Source of the DNA: Clostridium sp. KNHs214
Lineage (GTDB): Bacteria > Bacillota > Clostridia > Clostridiales > Clostridiaceae
Assembly (NCBI RefSeq): GCF_000744935.1
Contig: NZ_JQMW01000009.1
Span: forward strand, 1,240,001-1,304,000
Direction: 5' to 3'
DNA length: 64,000 nucleotides
This document shows, piece after piece, positions 45,862-55,215 of the stretch (positions are counted from its first letter, which is position 1; every line of letters begins with the position of its first letter). The notes under the pieces were generated by a model, which saw only the letters and a program-made list of their open reading frames with translations, did no database searches and was not told the origin of the DNA. Position numbers and translations under genes: made by a program.

Positions 45862-46716
45862 TTAATCTTTCATTTTAAGATCTCCAATTATATGACCTGT
45901 TTTTAAAATATACGGTGGTATTACATCATAGTTTTTCTTAATAATATTAACAAATAATATATCAATCACTGTAAGTTGAGCTATTCTTGATGCTATAGCA
46001 CCCATTCTAAGCTTGGTTTCTATTTCAGAAGTATATATATTTATATCAGCCATATCACTAATAGGATTATTTCCAAATTTAGTTATAGATATAGTTTTAG
46101 CTCCTGCTTTTTTAGCTATCTCTAATGCTTTATACGTTTCTTTTGTTTTTCCGCTATGAGAAATAGCTATAGCTACAGATTTTTCATTCATATTTGAAGC
46201 TGAAACTAATTGTAAGTGATAATCTTCATGTAAGACTGCTGGCATATTTATTCTAACTAGTTTATATTGAAGATCTGCTGCCACTAAAGAAGAACTACCT
46301 ACTCCAAATAAATTTATTTTATCCGCATTAATCATAACATTTGTTGCTTTATCTATAGAATCCTTGTCTAATAATTTTATAGTATCTTTTATAGCTTTTA
46401 TATTTTCTAATGCTATTTTTTCTATAATCTCAGTAGTAGAATCCTTACATGTAATAGCTTCATAAATTTTATTTTCATTAAAATTATCTTTTTCTGTATC
46501 CTTAGCTATAGCAATTTTTAATTCTTGAAACCCTGAATAACCTACTTTTTTAGAAAATCTTATAATACTTGCGGGACTTGTATTCGTGGTATTAGCTAAT
46601 TCTTCAGCAGTTAAATTACAAACTTCAATTCCATGTTCTAATATATATTTAGCTATTTTGTTTTCAGAATCCGTAAAACTACTCTGCAAATTTTTTATTT
46701 TTAAAATACTACTCAA
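45862..46716 (-). CDS. RpiR/MurR-family regulator
   Basis: About 284 residues. N-terminal HTH_6 (LTAEELANTTNTSPASIIRF then SKKVGYSGFQELKIAIAKD), C-terminal SIS sugar-phosphate domain with LFGVGSSSLVAADLQYKL and IAISHSGKTKETYKALEIAK. The start is read as TTG 46716, 7 bp after GGAGG; the frame extends to 46749 without a better site. MurR-like members bind N-acetylmuramic acid 6-phosphate, which fits its position in the murQ cluster. MITE copy 4 separates it from the upstream genes. Confidence 0.88.
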   Translation of the reverse strand: MSSILKIKNLQSSFTDSENKIAKYILEHGIEVCNLTAEELANTTNTSPASIIRFSKKVGYSGFQELKIAIAKDTEKDNFNENKIYEAITCKDSTTEIIEKIALENIKAIKDTIKLLDKDSIDKATNVMINADKINLFGVGSSSLVAADLQYKLVRINMPAVLHEDYHLQLVSASNMNEKSVAIAISHSGKTKETYKALEIAKKAGAKTISITKFGNNPISDMADINIYTSEIETKLRMGAIASRIAQLTVIDILFVNIIKKNYDVIPPYILKTGHIIGDLKMKD

Positions 46717-46800
46717 AAATCCACCTCCATATAAATTAAGCACTATCATTACTACTAAATGGCTTAATTTTATACATATAAAGTGATTATATTATATCAT

Positions 46801-46966
46801 GATTAACCCACCATAAGGTATAATATGATGGAATTATTAAATTTCTCCTCCATGACTTGCATAAGAGCTGGGAACAATAAATTTAAACAGTTCCTTTGCC
46901 TCTTATACAAGTCATTCCAGAGAAATTTCATAATTCAGGTAATATAATGCTTTTTGTGGGATAGTC
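46801..46966 (-). mobile_element. MITE family A, copy 4 (166 bp, short form, inverted)
   Basis: Lies opposite to the other copies and lacks the central about 150 bp. Flanked by the 7-bp direct repeat ATATCAT (46794-46800, 46967-46973). The right-hand duplication contains the stop codon of the PHP gene (46970-46972). Confidence 0.86.
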
Positions 46967-46969
46967 ATA

Positions 46970-47812
46970 TCATTTATTTTGTAAATATGGGGATAAATTA
47001 TCATAAATACATTTGGGAATTTCTATTCCACAAATTGGGGTTTTAGCTTTATTATATTCGCCATGATAATCCGATCCACCTGTTATAATCAATCCTTTTT
47101 TATCAGCTATTTCTTTAAGTTCTTGCCTTAATTTCAAACTATTTGCAGGATGATATATTTCTAATCCATCTAACAAACTACTATTTATTAAATTTTCATA
47201 CAACTTATCATCTTTCTTCTTTATTTTTTCTGGATGAGCTAAAACTACTATGCCATTATTGTTCTTTATTAAATTGCATATTTCTTGAAAACCATAGTAT
47301 TTAAAATTGTCTTCCACATAATAAGGAGCATCTTTTCCAAAATAAAATCTTAAAGAAGTCATTATATTTTCTTTCTTTAAATATCCATGTTTACTTAGTA
47401 CTTTAAGCATTTTAGCTCTATAAAGAGGGCCTCCTTGACCCTCTTTATAAAATTCTTCTTCTTGAATATTAATACCATTCTTTTGCATTAATTTTATCTG
47501 TTTTCTAGACTTATTATTTAATTTTTCCAATATATCTTTGGAGTATCCTATTAATTCTGAAGAATTATAATCTATGCCATATCCCAAAACATGGAACCTT
47601 ATATCATTTTCTAAAGCTGTAAATTCTGCTGCTGGTATAAAAGGTATACCATATTTTTTACTTAATTCATTTGTTTTTTCAAGACCTAATACTGTATCAT
47701 GATCTGTTATTGCTAGAGCAGATAATTTTAAAGATTTAGCGCTTTCAAATATCTCTTCAACTGTAGAACTTCCATCTGAATAAACGGAATGCATATGAAA
47801 TTCAAAATTCAT
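46970..47812 (-). CDS. PHP-domain phosphoesterase
   Basis: 280 residues. EFHMHSVYSDGSSTVEEIFE, LAITDHDTVLG, HVLGYGID, VLAHPEKI and GGSDYHGEYN supply the metal ligands of the PHP fold, as in TrpH/RNase AM (YciV). Relatives act on 3',5'-nucleoside bisphosphates or on RNA 5' ends; the present context suggests a phosphosugar or cell-wall turnover role instead. It lies 20 bp after the EIIBC gene, so it is co-transcribed. Its stop codon is in the target duplication of MITE copy 4. Confidence 0.88.
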   Translation of the reverse strand: MNFEFHMHSVYSDGSSTVEEIFESAKSLKLSALAITDHDTVLGLEKTNELSKKYGIPFIPAAEFTALENDIRFHVLGYGIDYNSSELIGYSKDILEKLNNKSRKQIKLMQKNGINIQEEEFYKEGQGGPLYRAKMLKVLSKHGYLKKENIMTSLRFYFGKDAPYYVEDNFKYYGFQEICNLIKNNNGIVVLAHPEKIKKKDDKLYENLINSSLLDGLEIYHPANSLKLRQELKEIADKKGLIITGGSDYHGEYNKAKTPICGIEIPKCIYDNLSPYLQNK

Positions 47813-47832
47813 TATAATTCCTCCGATATTAA

Positions 47833-49233
47833 CTATTTTAAATGCAACACTTCATTTAATACTGAATTTTCTTCCATTCCCTCTCCCATATCATCAGATA
47901 AATCATCCCATTTAGTAAAATAAGTTAGTAAAAATGCTCCTACATAAGCTAATAAAGTTCCTATTATATAATGAATTATCTTTTCTGATGGTATCAATAA
48001 AGTTAATGGTAATCCAGATAATCCAATACCAATAGATGCTACTTTCATTATAGATATATATGCTCCTCCTATCATAGAGCCAACACATGCTGTAACAAAA
48101 GGCTTTCCTAAAGGTAATGTTACACCAAACATTAGTGGTTCTCCTATTCCTAGCATAGCTACTGGCAATGAACTTCCTATTATATTCTTTAATTTTTTAT
48201 TTTTTGTTTTTAAGTAAATTGCTATTCCTGCTCCAACTTGTCCAGCTCCGGCCATTGCTAAAATAGGTCTTAATAAATCCAATCCTGTTTCTTTTAATAA
48301 ACTTACTTCTATAGGTGTTAAAGCTCTATGAAGTCCTGTCATTACTAATGGTAAAAATGTTCCTGATAAAACTGCACCAACTAAAACTCCACCTTTATCA
48401 ATTAATACATTTACAACATTACTGATTCCCTGAGTTAACATTACACCCAAAGGATGTACTACATAGATACTACCTAGCCCTATTACCAATAAAACTATGG
48501 TAGGTGTTAATATTAAATCTAGAATTGATGGCATTATTTTTCTAATCTTTTTCTCTAACCATGCACCCAACATACAAGCTATTAAAACAGCTATTATTCC
48601 ACCTTGCTCTGGTACAAGATTTTTACCACTTATAGCGACTTTAGCCAAACCTGGTGAACTTAAAATACCAGCTATTGCTCCTCCTAAAGTAATACTACCA
48701 CCAAATTCTTTGGCAGTATACATACCTACCATTATACTCATATAAGTAAATATAGCCTTACCTATAACTCCCAACATAGCATAAGTGTTTTTATTTATTA
48801 CTCCTAAATTCATTAACAATTTAGATGAACCATAAATAACTCCACAACCAACAAATGCAGGTATCAACGGAATAAAAATATTTGATAAATGCTTTAAAAA
48901 TAGTTTAAAATGAGTACTGTTTTTTGCTTTTAGCTCTTCTTTTCTAGCCTTTACTTCATCTACTTCTCCTACTTTAAGACCAACAAGCTTTCCAAATTCA
49001 TTGGCAACTTTTCCAGCAGTACCAGGTCCTAATATAATCTGAAATTGACCACTTTGTTCTACAATACTCAGAACTCCATTTACATTATTAAGTTTAGCCT
49101 TGTCCACTAATCCTTTGTCTTTTAGAACTAACCTTAATCTAGTAGCACAATGAGTAACTGATAAAACGTTTTCTTTGCCACCAATATTTTCTAAAATCTT
49201 TTCCCCTAATTGTTTAGGTAATAATTTAGACAT
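47833..49233 (-). CDS. PTS EIIBC, probable N-acetylmuramic acid transporter
   Basis: 466 residues. EIIB at the N-terminus with phosphorylated Cys in VTHCATRLRLVLKD (about 28), then a ten-helix EIIC domain with GIGEPLMFGVTLP. No EIIA domain is attached. This is the sucrose/MurNAc (MurP) subgroup. It directly follows murQ, so N-acetylmuramic acid is the most likely substrate, imported as its 6-phosphate. EIIA is probably the protein encoded at 45311-45790. Confidence 0.88.
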   Translation of the reverse strand: MSKLLPKQLGEKILENIGGKENVLSVTHCATRLRLVLKDKGLVDKAKLNNVNGVLSIVEQSGQFQIILGPGTAGKVANEFGKLVGLKVGEVDEVKARKEELKAKNSTHFKLFLKHLSNIFIPLIPAFVGCGVIYGSSKLLMNLGVINKNTYAMLGVIGKAIFTYMSIMVGMYTAKEFGGSITLGGAIAGILSSPGLAKVAISGKNLVPEQGGIIAVLIACMLGAWLEKKIRKIMPSILDLILTPTIVLLVIGLGSIYVVHPLGVMLTQGISNVVNVLIDKGGVLVGAVLSGTFLPLVMTGLHRALTPIEVSLLKETGLDLLRPILAMAGAGQVGAGIAIYLKTKNKKLKNIIGSSLPVAMLGIGEPLMFGVTLPLGKPFVTACVGSMIGGAYISIMKVASIGIGLSGLPLTLLIPSEKIIHYIIGTLLAYVGAFLLTYFTKWDDLSDDMGEGMEENSVLNEVLHLK

Positions 49234-49294
49234 TACATGAACCTCCCTAATATTTTTTATTTATTTTAAATAAAAAAAGATATTTAAAATATAC

Positions 49295-50206
49295 CTATTT
49301 GTTTTCTACAGACTCTAAAGCCTTTCTAACATATCCTTTATGTTTATATAAAGTATCCTTTGATTTTAATTTGTCTAATCCCGTTTTTATCATAAATATT
49401 GATAGCTTAACATCATAATCTGTTATTTCTAAATACTTTTTAGCTTCTGATTCATCAACAGAAGTAGCTTCCATAACTATCTTCTTACATCTTTCCTGTA
49501 ATTTAATATTAGTTGATTCTACATCTACCATTAAATTTTCATATACCTTCCCCAGTTTTATCATAGCTGCTGTACTCAGCATGTTTAAAACCATTTTTTG
49601 ACCAGTACCTGATTTCATTCTAGTTGAACCTGCAATTACTTCTTCACCTACCTCAACTGCTATACAAACATCTACTATCTTTGATATTTCAGAATTATAA
49701 TTATTTGTAACCCCTACAGTAACTGCTTCTATACCCCTAGCGTATCCAAGTCCGCCAAGAACATATGGAGTTCTTCCACTTGCAGCTATTCCTACTAACA
49801 CATCACCTTTATTAAAATTAATTTTTTTCAGATCGTTAACTGCATCTTCTTTACTATCTTCTGCTCCTTCCACAGCACTAAATATTGCTTTACCTCCCCC
49901 TGCTATTATACCTTGTACCATTTCATGAGAAACTCCAAAGGTTGGTGGACATTCAGAAGCATCCAATATGCCTAATCTGCCACTAGTACCTGCCCCTAAA
50001 TAAATTAATCTACCACCTTCATATAATTTTTTTGTAATCAAATCAACAGCTTTTGATATATTTAATATCTCTTTTTCTACTGCATATGCAACTTTTTTAT
50101 CCTCTTCATTTATAAGTTTTATGATTTCTTCCGTTGGTAATTTGTCTATTTCAATTGTATTTGGATTTCTCTTTTCAGTAGTTAATAAATCAAGGTTAAT
50201 ATTCAT
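49295..50206 (-). CDS. murQ: N-acetylmuramic acid 6-phosphate etherase
   Basis: 303 residues. The SIS-type site reads [20 protein letters not shown] then TFG, the MurQ signature, followed by [15 protein letters not shown] and [20 protein letters not shown]. It cleaves the lactyl ether of MurNAc 6-phosphate, giving GlcNAc 6-phosphate and lactate. First gene of the cluster murQ-EIIBC-PHP-RpiR-EIIA, used for scavenging peptidoglycan sugars. Confidence 0.96.
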   Translation of the reverse strand: MNINLDLLTTEKRNPNTIEIDKLPTEEIIKLINEEDKKVAYAVEKEILNISKAVDLITKKLYEGGRLIYLGAGTSGRLGILDASECPPTFGVSHEMVQGIIAGGGKAIFSAVEGAEDSKEDAVNDLKKINFNKGDVLVGIAASGRTPYVLGGLGYARGIEAVTVGVTNNYNSEISKIVDVCIAVEVGEEVIAGSTRMKSGTGQKMVLNMLSTAAMIKLGKVYENLMVDVESTNIKLQERCKKIVMEATSVDESEAKKYLEITDYDVKLSIFMIKTGLDKLKSKDTLYKHKGYVRKALESVENK

Positions 50207-50328
50207 AATTAAACATCCTCTCTATAAAAATTAAATAGATTTTTGTATAAAACTTAATTAAAATTTTATTTACCTTTTTCATATGTAATCGGAAATTTTA
50301 TTTCATATTATGCAAAAAATTATTTCTC

Positions 50329-50790
50329 TTAATTCTTATCTTGTATCCTAAATTTCACTTTTTTTAACAAAACCAACACACAATAAACACCAATAGTGGA
50401 TACGATACTTAAAAAATAATACCCCATACCTATTGCAATACCTATACAGGCTACTACCCATAAAGTAGCTGCAGTGGTAAGACCTTTAATAGACCCTTTA
50501 TTATGTATTATTGTACCTGCTCCTAAAAAACCAATTCCTGATACAACTTGTGATATAATCCTACCGCTATCAACTTTAAGAGCATTTGTAAGTTGAGGAT
50601 ATTGTCCTATTATATCTATGGAATCTTGAACCAAATATAATTGTATCATAGAAGTAATTGCAGCTCCTACGCAAACTAATATATTCGTAATAAATCCAGC
50701 AGGTCTCTTTTGATACTCTCTTTCATATCCAATAATTCCTCCCATTATTACAGCTAAAGAGAACCTTATCAAAACCTGTTGATATGTCAT
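50329..50790 (-). CDS. MgtC/SapB-family membrane protein
   Basis: About 153 residues, four or five helices. IIGYEREYQKRPAGFITNIL and VSGIGFLGAGTIIHNKGSIK then GLTTAATLWVVACIGIAIG are the family hallmarks. It lacks the C-terminal ACT-like domain of full MgtC. The family is linked to growth at low magnesium and to ATP synthase control. ATG 50790 follows GGGGGTGG; the upstream frame to 50850 is unlikely. Single gene. Confidence 0.9.
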   Translation of the reverse strand: MTYQQVLIRFSLAVIMGGIIGYEREYQKRPAGFITNILVCVGAAITSMIQLYLVQDSIDIIGQYPQLTNALKVDSGRIISQVVSGIGFLGAGTIIHNKGSIKGLTTAATLWVVACIGIAIGMGYYFLSIVSTIGVYCVLVLLKKVKFRIQDKN

Positions 50791-51436
50791 ACTGCCACCC
50801 CCAGTCAGTCCTTGAATATTATATATATTTAAGTATTTAAAAATTTTCAAACAATTGTAACTATAATTTCTTAACTACGTCCATTATAATATGTTTGCAA
50901 AATAATTTCAAGTTTTTGATTTCATAATGAAATATTTTTTCATAATTATTTATCTACTTGCGAGTATAGCCTTCTCTACTCCTCAATAATATCTTCTCAC
51001 CAAAATTTCAACTACTAATCCTTGACTTAAAGATATAAATCATATCTTATTTTGCCATTATATAATTTATTGCGCATGTATTGGATGACTTATAAATATT
51101 TATAAAAAGATAAAATTTATTACTACAGAACAGTTAAGATTTAACATGCAAGTGCCTAAAAGATTTTTAAAAACATATTAGTAAAATATGCAAAGTGGCT
51201 ACTATATTTTATAGGGACTTTGCACAATATTTATTGAATAGCCCTTTATTACAAGTATTTTGTAATTACTATATTAAGAAAGTTTTAAGATATTTTTAAA
51301 TTAATTTTAAATAGTTAATTATATAATATATTTGTATTTGGCAGTAAAAATTTCAAAAGGAGTATTTTTGTTTAGTTTTAAATTTTAATTAGGTAGTTAA
51401 TATTAAGTTTAAAAAAGAGAGGAGAGATAAAACAAT
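50791..51436. other. Long intergenic region, mostly featureless
   Basis: About 650 bp, AT-rich. The only recognisable content is a decayed metallophosphoesterase fragment (50990-51085) and, at the right end, the leader and GGAGAG ribosome binding site of the VanZ gene. Confidence 0.5.
50990..51085 (-). pseudogene. Decayed metallophosphoesterase fragment
   Basis: The DNA resembles 44200-44290 inside the metallophosphoesterase gene: CAACTACTAATCC and TGACTTAAA, then CCATTATATAATTTATTGC here match their counterparts there. On the minus strand CAINYIMAK corresponds to GAVNYIMTK, followed by stops. It is the last trace of a second, tandem-type copy. Too short to give function. Confidence 0.6.
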
Positions 51437-52066
51437 ATGAGTGAATTACTAGGTTTTATAATATCATTTATTTTAATAGCTATTTTAAATATTTTCTTAG
51501 CCAAGAGTAATAAGGACTTTGAAAATGAAATAAGTTGGCAACATTACTTTTTTGGATACATGTTTATATTGTATCTTGTAATTGCATTGACACAAGTAGT
51601 AGGATTTCCTTCTTTAGGGGAATGGCAAAGGCTTTCGGGGCTCAATAGACCTATATTTGATCCTAATATAAATTTAATACCTTTTAAAGATGGAATTGAA
51701 ATATCATCAATACTTAATATAATATTTTTTATGCCTTTTGGATTTTTACTGCCAACATTATGGAGAAAATATAGAACATTTTTGCCAACACTGTCTCAAG
51801 GAATATTATTTTCACTTATTATTGAAATTGGTCAACTGTTTATTCCATATCGTGCAACGGATATTGATGATTTAATAATGAATACCATAGGGACTATTTG
51901 TGGGTGGATTGTTTTTAATATTATGAGTAAAGTTTTTCATAAACTTGCTAATAAAACAGCGCTCCAAACAACGCCTGACTGTAGAACAATTACAAAATTG
52001 GAACCTTATCTATATATTATGATTGCAGTTATAAGCTCATTTTTTCGTTTTACACTAAAAATATAA
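51437..52066 (+). CDS. VanZ-family membrane protein
   Basis: 209 residues with about five helices. NIIFFMPFGFLLPTLWRKYR and the acidic motif IEIGQLFIPYRATDIDDLIM then NTIGTICGW identify the VanZ-like domain. VanZ gives low-level teicoplanin resistance in enterococci; most homologues have no known role. No van genes are nearby. GAGGAG ribosome binding site. MITE copy 5 lies about 60 bp after the stop. Confidence 0.88.
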   Translation: MSELLGFIISFILIAILNIFLAKSNKDFENEISWQHYFFGYMFILYLVIALTQVVGFPSLGEWQRLSGLNRPIFDPNINLIPFKDGIEISSILNIIFFMPFGFLLPTLWRKYRTFLPTLSQGILFSLIIEIGQLFIPYRATDIDDLIMNTIGTICGWIVFNIMSKVFHKLANKTALQTTPDCRTITKLEPYLYIMIAVISSFFRFTLKI

Positions 52067-52127
52067 TCTTGATGCTGTATTAGTCGCATCTTAACTTTAA
52101 CAATATAATTAAAGGAACCAATAATAT

Positions 52128-52285
52128 GATTAACACACAAAAAGTATTACATTACTTGAATTATGGAATTTTTCTAGAATGAGTTGCATAAGAATCGACG
52201 GAACTATTTAAATTTAATTTATTGTTCCCAGCTCTTACGCAACTCATGGAGAAGAAATTTCATAATTCCACTGCATTGGTTAATC
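52128..52285 (+). mobile_element. MITE family A, copy 5 (158 bp, short form)
   Basis: Ends GATTAAC and GGTTAATC, with the arm pairs GAATTATGGAATTTTTC and GAAATTTCATAATTC. Lacks the centre of the long form. Flanked by the 7-bp direct repeat ATAATAT (52121-52127, 52286-52292). The most diverged copy. Confidence 0.85.
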
Positions 52286-52294
52286 ATAATATAT

Positions 52295-52336
52295 AAAGAC
52301 ACTGTAAACTTCAAATTTGAATTTTACAGTGTCTTT
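52295..52336. terminator. Bidirectional terminator between vanZ-like and murC-like genes
   Basis: AAAGACACTGTAAA (52295-52308) pairs with TTTACAGTGTCTTT (52323-52336), with further inner pairs. Convergent position; MITE copy 5 lies between it and the VanZ gene. Confidence 0.7.
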
Positions 52337-52436
52337 GCATAAATATACAAAGAAGTTGTGCTTTTAGGCACAAGCTTCATTGCTTTACAACAATATCTCT
52401 GTAAGATTATTAAAAAATGGAGTAAAATATACTGTT

Positions 52437-53879
52437 TTATGCCTTCTTAATAGTATTCTTACTTTTTTCTTTTAATACTTCAATGATTTTTCTAGATAAT
52501 TTATACGATTCACCAGCTCCAAAAACTATAATTATGTCTCCATTTTTAATTTCATTAACAATTTTGCTGCATATCTCATCATAGTTTTCTATATATTCTG
52601 CTGTATTTATATTTATTTCACTAATAAGTTCTTCTAAATTAATTGGTTCAATATTTTTATTTGCTTCCCTCCCTAAAAATGGTTTTGAAATAATAACTCT
52701 ATCTGCTTTTCTTAATGCTGAAGCAAACTCATTAAAAAACAGCTTTATTCTTGAAATTTGATGTGGTTCAAAGATGGCAAAAACTTTTTTTCCTGGATAA
52801 ATAATTTTAATTGAATCCAATGTTGATGCCACAGCTGTAGGATGATGAGCAAAATCATCATAAACCTTAATATCTTCAATGCTCCCTATTAATTCTAATC
52901 TTCTTCCTATTCCTTTAAAATTTTTAAAGGAATCCCTTATTATATTTATATCAATACCTAACTCTAAAGCAGCAATAAATACACCTAAAGAATTCTCAAT
53001 ATTATGTTTGCCTATTAATCCTAATTGAAAATCACTTTCTTTACCCCCATTTATTATTTTATATGTTGAATATTCAGTAGTAGATGAACCCAATATCGCT
53101 TTATATTCAACATCAAAAGGGAACTCAAACCTATTATTTATATAATATCCTATAACCCTTACTTGTTTCTCTTTTATCCAATCCTTTAATTCATCTAATA
53201 CTTCTCTAAGAGCTATACTTTCCTCATTGACAATTAAAGTTCTTGGGCTTTTAAGCTTTTTTATAAAATTTTTAAAAGAATCTTTAACTTCACCTAAATC
53301 CTTAAAAAATTCCGGATGATCCATTTCAACATTGTTTATTATAGCTATAGAAGGATTATAATTTAAAAAATTATTATTAAATTCATCCGCCTCACAAACA
53401 AAATAATTTGAATTTCCTATTCTATAACCCCCACCCCATTGCTTAAAAGTTGTTCCTGCTTCAACAATTGGATCTAACCCTGCCTTTTCCAAAACAAGGC
53501 CCATTAAAATTGTAGTTGTTGATTTACCGTGGGTTCCTGCAATAGAAATAACAAATTTTTCATTTTGTATATATTTAGATGAAAATTCTTGCCAAGTCAT
53601 TAAAATTCCACGTTTCCTAGCTTCTACAATTTCTGGATGATTAGGAGAAATATCTAAAATAGCAGGTGATATAGCTAAAATATCAACGTCCTTTATATGT
53701 TTTAAATCATGACCTTTTATAACTTCTATATTGTTTTCTGTAAGGACATCACTATAATAACCAGACACATTTAAGTCACATCCTGACACATCAAATCCCA
53801 TGTTTTTTGCTATAATTGCTATAGGTGCAGCTCCGCTTCCACATACTCCCATAAAATGTATTTTAGTTTTATTTTTCAA
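52437..53879 (-). CDS. MurC-family Mur ligase
   Basis: 480 residues. N-terminal Rossmann part FMGVCGSGAAPIAIIAKNMG, ATP loop IAGTHGKSTTT, then NVEMDHPEFF, YDDFAHHPTAV and a C-terminal Mur ligase domain. The layout is that of UDP-MurNAc:L-alanine ligase. Standard MurC begins with a GIGGIGMS motif, while this one has GVCGSGAA, so it may be a paralogue or an Mpl-type ligase that recycles UDP-MurNAc-peptides, which would suit the MurNAc cluster nearby. A second murC elsewhere would settle that. Confidence 0.82.
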   Translation of the reverse strand: MKNKTKIHFMGVCGSGAAPIAIIAKNMGFDVSGCDLNVSGYYSDVLTENNIEVIKGHDLKHIKDVDILAISPAILDISPNHPEIVEARKRGILMTWQEFSSKYIQNEKFVISIAGTHGKSTTTILMGLVLEKAGLDPIVEAGTTFKQWGGGYRIGNSNYFVCEADEFNNNFLNYNPSIAIINNVEMDHPEFFKDLGEVKDSFKNFIKKLKSPRTLIVNEESIALREVLDELKDWIKEKQVRVIGYYINNRFEFPFDVEYKAILGSSTTEYSTYKIINGGKESDFQLGLIGKHNIENSLGVFIAALELGIDINIIRDSFKNFKGIGRRLELIGSIEDIKVYDDFAHHPTAVASTLDSIKIIYPGKKVFAIFEPHQISRIKLFFNEFASALRKADRVIISKPFLGREANKNIEPINLEELISEININTAEYIENYDEICSKIVNEIKNGDIIIVFGAGESYKLSRKIIEVLKEKSKNTIKKA

Positions 53880-54030
53880 TATAATCCACTCCCATTATTA
53901 TAATGTTACAGTTAATATTCTCCACAAAATTTTACGAACTTTCTATATTTTATAAGCAAACACTAATTAATTATACCATGTTGATACTTTTTATCCAAAG
54001 CATGTCTTTTATTTTCCTAAATAATGTAAT

Positions 54031-54061
54031 AGCTAGTAAAACTTAATGAATTTTACTAGCT
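54031..54061 (-). terminator. Hairpin after the cyclase-fold gene
   Basis: AGCTAGTAAAA and TTTTACTAGCT pair across a 9-nt loop, 45 bp past the stop at 54104. No long T-run. Confidence 0.55.
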
Positions 54062-54103
54062 ATCTATTTAATATATCTTGCTTAATTTGTAATTATTTTA
54101 TCT

Positions 54104-55021
54104 TTATAAATTATTTTTAAAGGCCTTTAAAATCCTAGCTCTTTTCACAGATATATAGCATCTCCATATTTTAGTCACTTCTCTTGAAATTTCACTGTCT
54201 ACTCCCCAAGAAAAATTAGGCTGCCAATAACCTTCTTCATTTAATGAATGGAGCCAAAAGTTTATATTTTCTTCAATATATGGCTCAACTAGCTTGTACC
54301 ACTGGGAATCAGGCGATGCTACTAAATCAAGTGGTTGTGCCACATACTCCATCCATTTTTCTGTATCTGTGCAAAGACACCCCAAAATTCTTCTATTCAT
54401 ATGAAGTATTGTAGTATGAGTAATTAAATCTGAATGAATTTCCTGTAAAACTTTAATAAGTGTTTGAAGACAATAACAATCATGATCATAACACGGCTCG
54501 TCACTATTTAAAAATTTAATGCACCTTTCTGCTATTTTATGTCCTAGTGATTTTTGAGATTCACTGCCATATTTTAAAAACGCAGAAGCTACCACTGCAC
54601 AAGGATTAGGTGTAAACCTTGTTTCTTCAGAATAGTTCCACCAAGATGCATGGGGATACTCTTCTACCTTACCAGATACTTTTTCCCAAAATGAACAAAT
54701 TATAGTTTCATCTTCAATGGTATTTTCAAAATAATTTAGTAAGTTTTTAAACCAGCTTTCCTTGCAATTTAATTCATATTCATAAGCAATAAAAATAGCT
54801 TCAGTTGACGCAATGCTAGATGAATAAGGCATCAAGATATCAGCCTCAAGCCCTTTGCCAAATCCACCGTCACTATTTTGATATTTTAATAGTTCTGAAA
54901 TGATAGCATCTTTATCACCAGCATTAAAGGTATAATTCCACTTTGCTTTTTCAATAGTTCTGCCATTTTCCATTATGTAACTTTCTATGTTCTTTAGCTG
55001 ATTTTTATTTATTCTCCTCAT
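54104..55021 (-). CDS. Terpenoid cyclase/prenyltransferase-fold protein
   Basis: 305 residues. YQNSDGGFGKGLEADI is the QxxDGGFG-type repeat of alpha/alpha-barrel (squalene cyclase-like) proteins, and a second helical repeat follows with WSxxWW-like aromatic residues (HASWWNYSEE). No DXDD or DXDXXTXXXXW catalytic motif of true cyclases is seen, so enzymatic activity is doubtful. No signal peptide. Single gene. Its family is widespread in Firmicutes but uncharacterised. Confidence 0.7.
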   Translation of the reverse strand: MRRINKNQLKNIESYIMENGRTIEKAKWNYTFNAGDKDAIISELLKYQNSDGGFGKGLEADILMPYSSSIASTEAIFIAYEYELNCKESWFKNLLNYFENTIEDETIICSFWEKVSGKVEEYPHASWWNYSEETRFTPNPCAVVASAFLKYGSESQKSLGHKIAERCIKFLNSDEPCYDHDCYCLQTLIKVLQEIHSDLITHTTILHMNRRILGCLCTDTEKWMEYVAQPLDLVASPDSQWYKLVEPYIEENINFWLHSLNEEGYWQPNFSWGVDSEISREVTKIWRCYISVKRARILKAFKNNL

Positions 55022-55056
55022 ATGGCACCTCCAATTATTTTTAACACTTTCACTTT

Positions 55057-55215
55057 AGGTACATGAAAATAAATAACAAGTCAAAGATGCTGGTATATTT
55101 TGTGTCAGACAAGGAAGCAGGTTCCGCCGCTAGTAGAACTATCGGTGGGTTCTGATGACGCAGTATGACGCAAAATAGACTAGCATACTGACTTGTTATT
55201 TATTTGAATGTGCCT
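55057..55215 (+). repeat. Family B palindromic repeat, copy 4
   Basis: 159 bp, very close to copy 3, ending in GTGCCT. It lies about 35 bp upstream of the cyclase-fold gene start, in its promoter region. The surrounding spacer (55022-55443) has no gene; ATACTGATATATAATCAGTAT at 55342-55362 is a small palindrome. Confidence 0.85.

Noticed and set aside
16318-55215. Dispersed repeats as a CRISPR array
   Set aside because: Copies are kilobases apart, palindromic over their whole length and not separated by uniform spacers.
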